Shown: piece after piece, positions 23,901-30,450 of the stretch
Layout: the number at the start of each line of letters is the position of its first letter
Position numbering within the stretch: position 1 is the first letter of the stretch
Assembly: GCA_020628065.1 (NCBI GenBank)
Contig: JAHDFR010000046.1
Coordinates: 1 to 32,491 of the forward strand
DNA length: 32,491 nt
Reading direction: 5' to 3'
DNA from: Acidimicrobiales bacterium
GTDB taxonomy: Bacteria; Actinomycetota; Acidimicrobiia; Acidimicrobiales; SZUA-35
Notes under the pieces: model-generated
The model's database searches: none
What the model saw: only the letters and a program-made list of their open reading frames with translations
Told to the model about the DNA's origin: nothing
Made by a program: the position numbers and the translations under genes

Positions 23901-25618
23901 CAGCGGACCTGCTCAAGGTCGGCCAGAGCCGCCTCAAGCTCGTGTACTGCTTCAGGCTCGCTGACGAGCCCGTCCAGCCGTTGGCGGAATCGGTCGGCGT
24001 CGGTCTGCAACAGATTATTCACCCGGTCTAGCAGCAGTTGGCGGGCATCGCTGGCCAGCTCACGCACTGCTTGTTCGCCGAACAGGGCGGTTAGCAACGT
24101 CTGTGAGACTCCGGCGGTTCCGGCCCCGATGGCCACCTCGCCACCTGTGAGGCCTCCGGTTTGGGCGAACAGCACGAGCATGAGAGCGATTCCAACGCTG
24201 TTGACCCCTAGGGCCAATATGCGGGCCGTGGTTCGTTTACCTTCACCTCGTTCGCTGACCAGGTTGAGGATGTCGCTCTGCCAACCTTCGACTTCAGCCC
24301 GAACTCGTTGTCTGTAGTCAGCCGACGCCTGTTCCAGGCTGCGGTCGTCCAGCAGCGCCTGCCGGCCACCGGGAAGGCCTTTCCAGGTTGTTACCGTCGA
24401 CGCCGCCGCCCGATCGGCGTGGTCGATCAACAACTGCTCGAGAGTCGAAGTGATCTCTCCCTGGACCTCTTGGGTCTGACCGGTTTGGCCTTTGGCGAAT
24501 GATGTCAGGCGGTCGCGGATCATTGAGATTCGACTTTGCACCGCTCGCATGAGTTCAGCCGTTCCGATGAGTTCCTGCCACCTCTCCAACACTTCGGAGC
24601 GAAGCATCGTTCCCGACCGGATGTCGGCGTCGAGGCGTTCGTAGGCCCCGGCGTACTGGTCTTCCATGGTGGCCCGAAGCTCGGTGACGGCGGCATTCTG
24701 CTGCTCGGCGGCGGCGATGACGTCTTTGGTTCGCTGAGGGATGCTTTCCATCGCCCCTTCGAGGGTTTGACGGACAACGTCTGCTCTGCGTTGCGCGTTG
24801 GTGGCCAGGTCGGTAAGCAACTCGCGGATGTGAGCTACGGCCGGCGGAGCCAAAAGCGTGGTGTCCACAGCCTGCTCCTCAACGGCGAACACCTGCACGT
24901 CGTTCAATCCGGCATCGATGAGCATTGACGTGAAGTGGCCGACGATCTCGTTGGTGGCCCCTGGAGGAATCCGGTTCACGATGCAGGCCAACGCCGTCCC
25001 TCGGTCCTTGGCCTGTTTCAGAAAGTCCCACGGAACAGCGTCGGCGTATCGGACGGCAGTGGTGGCGAACAGCCACAAATCGGCGGCGCTCAGTAGTTGA
25101 GCGGCCAACTCCCGGTTCGCTTCTTCCACAGAATCGATATCGGGAGCGTCGATGATGGCCAGTCCCGGTTTGAGCTCCTCTGTCGGGAGGACCCGCAGGA
25201 CCGTGCCGGTTGATGTGGCGCCCTGCGCTCCCGTGACACGCGCCAGTTCGGGGAGGACGTCGGGGCCGAGAAACCATGGTTCGTCGATCGGATTGCATAC
25301 CAGCAACGGTGCCCGTGTAGTGGGACGCAGAACGCCGGAGGGGGAGACTTCCTCACCCACAAGCGCGTTTGTGATGGTGGACTTACCCGAACCCGTCGAT
25401 CCGCCGAGAACAACAAGCAGTGGGGCGTCAAGGCGTTTGAATCGAGGAACCAGGTAGTCATCGATTTGATGGGCCAACTCATCTCGAGTTGACAGCGCGT
25501 CGGAGGCATCGCCGATCCGCAGTTCGAGCCCTGTTGAGCGCAGGGCTGATCCGAGCCGCTGGAGTGCCTCGATGGTCGGCATCGGACTCTTCATCTCATT
25601 AGAAGCGTAGCTGTTCAC
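23900..25618 (-). CDS. Dynamin-like membrane GTPase A (degenerate G4)
   Basis: 572 residues from GTG 25618; ATG 25594 or 25582 are possible alternative starts. G1 is 'GSTGSGKST' (73-81), G2 'RPTTRAP' near 98-104, and G3 'DAPDIDS' (157-163). G4 reads 'NRIP' (215-218) instead of N/TKxD, so guanine specificity may be weakened. A long helical region (about 275-455) follows, with a hydrophobic pair of helices at about 465-510 and a helical C-terminus. This resembles bacterial dynamin-like proteins, which remodel or stabilise membranes at division septa or under membrane stress. It leads a four-gene coupled operon; the paired arrangement suggests hetero-oligomers with GTPase B. Confidence 0.83.
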   Translation of the reverse strand: MNSYASNEMKSPMPTIEALQRLGSALRSTGLELRIGDASDALSTRDELAHQIDDYLVPRFKRLDAPLLVVLGGSTGSGKSTITNALVGEEVSPSGVLRPTTRAPLLVCNPIDEPWFLGPDVLPELARVTGAQGATSTGTVLRVLPTEELKPGLAIIDAPDIDSVEEANRELAAQLLSAADLWLFATTAVRYADAVPWDFLKQAKDRGTALACIVNRIPPGATNEIVGHFTSMLIDAGLNDVQVFAVEEQAVDTTLLAPPAVAHIRELLTDLATNAQRRADVVRQTLEGAMESIPQRTKDVIAAAEQQNAAVTELRATMEDQYAGAYERLDADIRSGTMLRSEVLERWQELIGTAELMRAVQSRISMIRDRLTSFAKGQTGQTQEVQGEITSTLEQLLIDHADRAAASTVTTWKGLPGGRQALLDDRSLEQASADYRQRVRAEVEGWQSDILNLVSERGEGKRTTARILALGVNSVGIALMLVLFAQTGGLTGGEVAIGAGTAGVSQTLLTALFGEQAVRELASDARQLLLDRVNNLLQTDADRFRQRLDGLVSEPEAVHELEAALADLEQVR

Positions 25619-25665
25619 TGTTTCCGAGGTGTAGATGGGGTTATGGCAGGTCGGTTTCTGATTGG

Positions 25666-25715
25666 CGACGACCAGCTAACATTGCGAAAAGGTTTACCGA
25701 CGTAGCTGGTTGTTG
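25666..25715. repeat. 13-bp inverted repeat, 24-base spacer
   Basis: CGACGACCAGCTA (25666-25678) pairs with TAGCTGGTTGTTG (25703-25715), 13 bp including two G-T wobbles; the inner eight bases ACCAGCTA/TAGCTGGT are perfect. It lies 48 bases upstream of the GTPase A start and could be an operator or a leader hairpin. Confidence 0.55.
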
Positions 25716-25825
25716 GTTCTCCCGATGCGGTATGGTGTTTTATTAGAGGCTCAAGCAATCACTTTGGTTGCAAAAAAGGATTGCAAAGATCTGATCGACT
25801 GAGGGTTGAAAAGTCGGTCCTGATC

Positions 25826-25869
25826 GCAGGTCGGCGGCTGTTCAGTCGCCCGGACGGCCGTCGACCTGC
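25826..25869. ncRNA. Stable 18-bp hairpin, candidate structured RNA or terminator
   Basis: GCAGGTCGGCGGCTGTTC (25826-25843) pairs with GGACGGCCGTCGACCTGC (25852-25869) with no mismatch (three G-T wobbles) and an 8-base loop. The right arm overlaps the start of the first 62-bp repeat. CCCGGACGGCC (25849-25859) can alternatively pair with GGCCGTCCGGG (25920-25930), so two exclusive folds are possible. Whether it is transcribed is unknown. Confidence 0.4.
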
Positions 25870-26026
25870 TCCGACCGCTTCAGTTTTGGAGTGGTTTGAG
25901 CCGTTTCCAGCCCCAAGATGGCCGTCCGGGTTCCCGGAAGCAACCCGCAGGGTTGCCGCCGTCAGACCTGCTCCGACCGCTTCAGTTTTGGAGTGGTTTG
26001 AGCCGTTTCCAGCCCCAAGATGGCCG
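25863..26026 (+). repeat. 62-bp direct repeat, two perfect copies, 102-bp offset
   Basis: Copy 1 is 25863-25924 and copy 2 is 25965-26026; both begin GACCTGCTCCGACC and end CCCCAAGATGGCCG. The flanking GCCGTC before each copy also matches apart from one inserted base. The offset is a multiple of three, so an open frame through both copies stays in phase. No transposase or terminal target duplication is visible. Confidence 0.9.
25940..25956. repeat. Short perfect hairpin between the two 62-bp repeats
   Basis: GCAACCC (25940-25946) and GGGTTGC (25950-25956) pair perfectly around a 3-base GCA loop. It sits in the 40-base spacer separating the direct repeats. Confidence 0.6.
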
Positions 26027-26069
26027 AGTCGTTTCCAGCCGCAGTAGGCGTCGGCGGTAGTCTGTTGCG

Positions 26070-26729
26070 GTGTCTGTTCCTGTGATCGAGGTTCATCGAA
26101 CGGTGCTGGACGGCGAACACGTGGTCGTCATCGCTCAGTTCGCGCTCTATCGCCATCGAGCTCAGGCAGGATTCTACGCCGTCGTGCAGGGCCGCTGTAC
26201 AGCTGGTCTGCCGACTGTCGTTGTCGCTGAAGATTTACCTATCGGCGATCGTTGGGAGTATCGGTCCTCCGGTTTGTGGGCAGAGCAGGTCCACGAGGCG
26301 CCAACAGACACTGACGCGCATTGGAGCTACGGTCTGGAAGCGTTCGCCATTCGCCTCGATGATCCGGCTGAGCTGCTCGGCCGCGGCTACGGCGACCGGT
26401 GCGCCCTCGGGTGGGAGCTCGACGTCTTTGTGCCCCTGGATTCCGGTGCCTCCCACACGGGTGATACCGGTTGCGCCAAGTCGGGTCGAGGCGAGGGGCT
26501 GCTGTTGTATGAGAACCTTGAGTTGGATATCAACGGTCCGGCCACTCGGTCAACCTGGACGCTTGACTCGGAACACGATATGGGGTCGGGGCTGTTACGT
26601 ACCGAAGTAGGCGGATTAGCAAAAAACGAAACCGGCCGGCGCCCCGAGGGGCTGCCGGCCAGTGTGATCATCCCAACGTTGTTGGGGGAGTGGGTTGTCG
26701 CTATCGCTGACCGGCCAGCCTTCGGTTGA
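26070..26729 (+). CDS. Protein of unknown function
   Basis: A 219-residue soluble protein from GTG 26070. I do not recognise the family. It is rich in charged and aromatic residues, for example '[14 protein letters not shown]', '[38 protein letters not shown]', and looks like a real coding sequence by composition; no signal peptide or membrane helix is visible. A TAGTCT six bases before the GTG could be a -10 box for a leaderless transcript. Its last 37 or so codons cover the intrinsic terminator of the convergent sdh operon (26621-26660), and it overlaps the sdhB 3' end by 29 bases. The natural stop may have been lost during evolution, giving a terminator-encoded tail. Confidence 0.6.
   Translation: MSVPVIEVHRTVLDGEHVVVIAQFALYRHRAQAGFYAVVQGRCTAGLPTVVVAEDLPIGDRWEYRSSGLWAEQVHEAPTDTDAHWSYGLEAFAIRLDDPAELLGRGYGDRCALGWELDVFVPLDSGASHTGDTGCAKSGRGEGLLLYENLELDINGPATRSTWTLDSEHDMGSGLLRTEVGGLAKNETGRRPEGLPASVIIPTLLGEWVVAIADRPAFG
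26621..26660 (-). terminator. Rho-independent terminator of the sdh operon
   Basis: On the minus strand, GGCCGGC (26660-26654) and its partner GCCGGCC (26640-26634), extended inward by GCCC/GGGC with one bulge, form a GC-rich hairpin of about 11 bp. It is followed by a T-rich tract containing T6 at 26626-26621. It begins 40 bases after the sdhB stop codon. It is the only textbook hairpin-plus-T-tract terminator I see in the window. Confidence 0.85.
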
Positions 26730-27474
26730 CCACCTTTGACTTGATGTAGTCCCGGTTCATGTAAGCGATGAAGTCCTGGCTGATCTCCTTGGGGCAGGCC
26801 TCGGAGCACTCACCGTGGTTGGTGCAGGAGCCGAAGAACTCTTCCATCGTCTCCACCATCGCTTCGGTCCGGCGGTAGCGCTCAGCCTGCCCCTGGGGGA
26901 GAGAGTTGAGATGCCAGATCTTGGCTGAGGTGAACAGCTGAGCAGCCGAGTTCGGGCAGGCGGCCACACAGGCGGCACAGCCGATGCAGGCGGCGGCGTC
27001 CATGGCCGAGTCCGCCACCTCTTTGGGGATGGGAATCTCGTTGGCGTCCGGTGCTGTGCCGGTCGGAGCGCTGATATAGCCCCCGGCCTCCACGATCTTG
27101 TCCAACGGAGATCGATCCACTACCAGATCACGAACGATGGGGAAGGCTGCTGCTCTCCACGGTTCGATGACGATGGTGTCCCCATCGTTGAACTTCCGCA
27201 TGTGGAGCTGGCAGGTGGCGGTGCCTTTTTCCTGGCCGTGGGCACGACCGTTGATCATCACACCACAGGTGCCGCAGATTCCTTCCCGGCAGTCATGAGG
27301 AAACTCGATCGGGGTGTGCCCTTCGGCGATAAGGCCTTCGTTGACGATGTCCAGCATCTCCAGGAAAGAGGCGTCGTCGGGGATTTCGTTGGCTTTGTAG
27401 ACCTCGAAGTGGCCGTTGGCCGCCGGGCCTTCCTGGCGCCAGACTTTCAGGGTTAGGTTCAGTCGGCGACTCAC
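26701..27474 (-). CDS. sdhB: Succinate dehydrogenase iron-sulphur subunit
   Basis: 257 residues with three cluster motifs: the [2Fe-2S] ligands Cys62, Cys67, Cys70 ('[10 protein letters not shown]') and Cys88; the [4Fe-4S] ligands Cys163, Cys166, Cys169 ('[12 protein letters not shown]') and Cys227; and the [3Fe-4S] ligands Cys173, Cys217 and Cys223 ('[14 protein letters not shown]'). It passes electrons from SdhA flavin to the quinone site at SdhC. GTG 27474 overlaps the sdhA stop by one base (TAGTG). Last gene of the sdhCAB operon, followed by the terminator at 26621-26660. Confidence 0.95.
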   Translation of the reverse strand: MSRRLNLTLKVWRQEGPAANGHFEVYKANEIPDDASFLEMLDIVNEGLIAEGHTPIEFPHDCREGICGTCGVMINGRAHGQEKGTATCQLHMRKFNDGDTIVIEPWRAAAFPIVRDLVVDRSPLDKIVEAGGYISAPTGTAPDANEIPIPKEVADSAMDAAACIGCAACVAACPNSAAQLFTSAKIWHLNSLPQGQAERYRRTEAMVETMEEFFGSCTNHGECSEACPKEISQDFIAYMNRDYIKSKVVNRRLAGQR

Positions 27475-29402
27475 TATTTGTAGCTCCTCTGGGTCAGCTG
27501 AACCTCTTCAAAAGTCAGCTCTTCGACGTTCTTTACCTGGGGCGAGTCCTGCCCCTTCCATTCCCACGCCGAGACGTGGCTGAAATTCTCATCGTCCCGC
27601 TTGGCTTCGCCTTCGGGGGTCTGGTGTTCGGCCCGGAAGTGTCCACCGCAGGACTCTTCGCGGTCGAGGGCATCTCGGGCCATCAGTTCGCCCAGTTCGA
27701 AGAAGTCGGCCACCCGACCGGCCTTCTCCAGCGAACTGTTGAGTGATTCGTTGTTGCCGAGGACCCGGACATCGGCCCAGAACTCCTCTCGCAACGCGCT
27801 GATTTCACTGATGGCTTTCTCCAGGCCGTTCTTTTCCCGTTCCATTCCGATGTAGTCCCACACCAACTTGCCCAACTCCCGATGGAAGTGTTCAGGTGAG
27901 CGTGTTCCCCCAGTGGAAAGGAAGCGCTGGATCTGACCCTGGGCGTCGGCCTCTGTCTGGATGAAGGCCGGATCGTCGACCGATACCGGGTCCTCGCCCA
28001 GCATCGGAGCCAGATAGTCGCCAATGGTGTACGGCAGCACGAAGTAGCCGTCGGCCAGGCCCTGCATAAGCGCCGAGGCACCCAGTCGGTTGGCTCCATG
28101 GTCGGAGAAGTTGGCTTCGCCGGTGGCGAAACAACCGGGGATGGTGGTCATCAGGTTGTAGTCAACCCACACCCCACCCATGGTGTAGTGGGTGGCCGGA
28201 TAGATACGCATGGGGACCGAGTACGGGTCTTCACCGGTGATGCGTTCGTACATCTGGAACAGGTTGCCGTACCGTTCTTCGATCTTGTCTTTGCCGTCGC
28301 GAGCGACGGCGTCGCTGAAGTCGAGGAATACGCCGTTCTTGAGCGGACCGACACCAAGACCCTGGTCGACCACCGTCTTGGCGTTGCGGGAGGCCACGTC
28401 GCGGGGAACAAGGTTTCCGAACGACGGATACTTCTCTTCCAGGTAGTAGTAGCGCTCGCCTTCGGGAATGTCAGCAGCCCCTCTGGCGTCGTCGTGCCCT
28501 CGCGGCACCCAGATGCGCCCGTCATTGCGGAGCGACTCGGACATGAGCGTCAGCTTGGACTGGAACTCATCGGAGGCCGGAATGCATGTCGGGTGAATCT
28601 GCGTGTAGCACGGGTTGGCGAAGAACGCCCCTTTGCGGTGGGCCCGCCAGGCGGCGGTCACGTTGGAGGCCATGGCGTTGGTGCTGAGATAGAACACGTT
28701 GCCGTACCCGCCGGTGGCCAGGACCACGGCGTGACCGGAATGGGAGCTGATGTCGCCGGTGACCAGGTTCCGACACACGATGCCGACCGCCCGGCCGTCT
28801 TTGACCACGAGATCAAGCATCTCGGAGCGAGTGTGGATCTTGACCTTGCCCAGATGAACCTGACGCATCATCTGTTGGTAGGCCCCAAGCAGCAACTGCT
28901 GACCGGTTTGACCTCGGGCGTAGAAGGTGCGGGAGACCTGAGCGCCGCCGAAGGAGCGGTTGTCCAACAAGCCGCCGTATTCCCGGGCGAACGGAACGCC
29001 CTGAGCGGCCATCTGGTCGATGATGTCGACCGAGACCTGCGCCAACCGGTAGACGTTGGCCTCTCGGGACCGGTAGTCGCCGCCCTTGACGGTGTCGTAG
29101 AACAGCCGGTAGATGCTGTCCCCGTCGTTGCGGTAGTTCTTGGCGGCGTTGATGCCGCCCTGAGCGGCGATTGAGTGGGCTCGACGGGGTGTGTCGTGGA
29201 AGGTGAAGACCTCGACGTTGTAGCCAAGCTCGCCAAGGGTGGCGGCGGCGGAGGCGCCGGCCAGTCCACTTCCGACAACCAACACTTTGAACTTGCGTTT
29301 GTTGGCCGGATTGACGAGCTTGATGTCGAATTTGTGGTTGTCCCACTTGTCGGCGATGGCGCCTTCGGGGACCTTCGAATTGAGAACGGTTTGAGTGGTC
29401 AC
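27474..29402 (-). CDS. sdhA: Succinate dehydrogenase flavoprotein subunit
   Basis: 642 residues, the length of the longer SdhA/FrdA type used with five-helix cytochrome b subunits (mycobacterial Sdh1 SdhA is of similar size). The FAD-binding loop '[19 protein letters not shown]' is at 42-60 and the covalent-FAD histidine is His76 in '[15 protein letters not shown]'. Substrate-site elements 'HPTCIPAS' and '[32 protein letters not shown]' are present. It oxidises succinate to fumarate at the inner face of the membrane. GTG 29402 has AGGAG six bases upstream; the sdhC stop is nine bases away. Confidence 0.96.
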   Translation of the reverse strand: MTTQTVLNSKVPEGAIADKWDNHKFDIKLVNPANKRKFKVLVVGSGLAGASAAATLGELGYNVEVFTFHDTPRRAHSIAAQGGINAAKNYRNDGDSIYRLFYDTVKGGDYRSREANVYRLAQVSVDIIDQMAAQGVPFAREYGGLLDNRSFGGAQVSRTFYARGQTGQQLLLGAYQQMMRQVHLGKVKIHTRSEMLDLVVKDGRAVGIVCRNLVTGDISSHSGHAVVLATGGYGNVFYLSTNAMASNVTAAWRAHRKGAFFANPCYTQIHPTCIPASDEFQSKLTLMSESLRNDGRIWVPRGHDDARGAADIPEGERYYYLEEKYPSFGNLVPRDVASRNAKTVVDQGLGVGPLKNGVFLDFSDAVARDGKDKIEERYGNLFQMYERITGEDPYSVPMRIYPATHYTMGGVWVDYNLMTTIPGCFATGEANFSDHGANRLGASALMQGLADGYFVLPYTIGDYLAPMLGEDPVSVDDPAFIQTEADAQGQIQRFLSTGGTRSPEHFHRELGKLVWDYIGMEREKNGLEKAISEISALREEFWADVRVLGNNESLNSSLEKAGRVADFFELGELMARDALDREESCGGHFRAEHQTPEGEAKRDDENFSHVSAWEWKGQDSPQVKNVEELTFEEVQLTQRSYK

Positions 29403-29411
29403 AACAGGCTC

Positions 29412-30224
29412 CTATCCAGCCGGCCCCAGCAGGGCGGGATCGAAATCGATGATGTTGAATAGCACCGCAATGGGGAAGCTGACGTTGCCCAGCAGAATGA
29501 CCACGGCGAGGCCGGTGGCGATGCCTCGGCGCAGTCCGTTGTACTGCGGGTTGTTGATGCCGAGCGACTGAAACATCGAGTAGACGCCGTGGTACAGGTG
29601 AACGGCCACCATGATGTTGGCCACGATGTAGATCAGAGCAATGGCCGGGTTCGATAGCGAGTTCACAACGTTGGACTGAACCGCACCGTGCTCCCACTCG
29701 GTGTTTGGAATCCAGCCCCAGGTCAAGTCGGCCAGGTGGAAGATCAGGTAGGCCAGCACGATGGTGCCGGTGTAGCGCATGGTTCGGGAAGCAAAGTTGG
29801 CGGCCAACCAGTCTCGCTTCGACTCGTAGGTCCGGTTCGAGCTGGCGTTCATCCGGGTGAGGCTGTACGCCGAGTGGATGTGCAATCCGAAAGCGGCCAG
29901 CAGCCCTAGTCGTAGCAGCCAGAGAACCACGCCGTGGGGGGCGAGGGGCACGAGCAGCTCGCGGAGGAACTCGGCGTAGATGTCGGCGTCGTAGATCATC
30001 TCGCCGTTGTGTTCCACCACGCCCAGGTACAGCTTCATGTTGCCGAGCATGTGAGCGATGACAAATCCGACCAGCATGAGGCCGGTGACGGCCATGACCC
30101 ACTTCTTACCTACCGCAGTCTGGTAGATGTTCAGCGGGAAGGGCAGATCCCTACCTTTGACTCGTAGGGGATTGTTGGCGCTCTTGGAACCTAGTGCTTG
30201 CCGATCGGCAGTAGGCGCTGCCAT
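29412..30224 (-). CDS. sdhC: Succinate dehydrogenase cytochrome b subunit (b558 type, five-helix)
   Basis: 270 residues with five membrane helices (about 42-60, 98-117, 152-170, 194-216, 230-258). Candidate haem ligands lie in the helices: His58 ('VIAHMLGN'), His115/His117, His163 and His209/His212 ('AVHLYHGVYS'). This single-subunit, probably di-haem anchor is the type in B. subtilis Sdh, Wolinella Frd and mycobacterial Sdh1, rather than the two-subunit SdhCD of E. coli. It anchors SdhAB and reduces the quinone. GGAGGT ends four bases before ATG 30224, a strong ribosome-binding site, so the operon has its own leader. First gene of sdhCAB. Confidence 0.92.
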   Translation of the reverse strand: MAAPTADRQALGSKSANNPLRVKGRDLPFPLNIYQTAVGKKWVMAVTGLMLVGFVIAHMLGNMKLYLGVVEHNGEMIYDADIYAEFLRELLVPLAPHGVVLWLLRLGLLAAFGLHIHSAYSLTRMNASSNRTYESKRDWLAANFASRTMRYTGTIVLAYLIFHLADLTWGWIPNTEWEHGAVQSNVVNSLSNPAIALIYIVANIMVAVHLYHGVYSMFQSLGINNPQYNGLRRGIATGLAVVILLGNVSFPIAVLFNIIDFDPALLGPAG

Positions 30225-30450
30225 AACGACCTCCGCATTCTATGAAAGAGTTGTGAGTCGGCGACAGGCGTAATCAAGCCGACAATCGTGACCATAGCGC
30301 CTCACATCGGCTGGTCGTGTGGTCGGATGACGGTTGTTACGTTACTTTTGCGGGGCTGGATGCGATCGTGGTCTGTGGGGTAGGGCAGGCTGGTGGTCGG
30401 GCGGGTCCGACGACTTCGGTCTTGCCCAACGGCCCTGGCTACGGCAGGTC

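Larger units (their letters stand above)
25619..26069. other. Gene-poor, hairpin-rich intergenic region with 62-bp direct repeat
   Basis: About 450 bases without a convincing gene. It contains, in order: a long inverted repeat (25666-25715), smaller inverted repeats (GCAATC 25755-25760 / GATTGC 25779-25784), an 18-bp-stem hairpin (25826-25869), a perfect 62-bp direct repeat (25863-25924 and 25965-26026) and a 7-bp-stem hairpin (25940-25956). An 88-codon frame (25781-26047, TTG start) crosses the repeats but has no protein-family character. The promoter of the GTPase operon must lie at its left side on the minus strand, but I cannot place it. Confidence 0.6.

Noticed and set aside
25826-26026. 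CRISPR-like repeat-spacer arrangement
   Set aside because: Only two repeats of 62 bp with a 40-base spacer, far too long for a CRISPR repeat, and no cas genes.
25863-26026. Insertion-sequence remnant
   Set aside because: No transposase fragment or terminal inverted repeats with target-site duplication are visible around the direct repeats.
28098-29174. 358-codon plus-strand frame opposite sdhA
   Set aside because: Antisense shadow of the sdhA reading frame, no recognisable domain.
28813-30102. 429-codon minus-strand frame overlapping sdhA and sdhC
   Set aside because: His/Arg/Gln-rich out-of-frame translation of two clear sdh genes.
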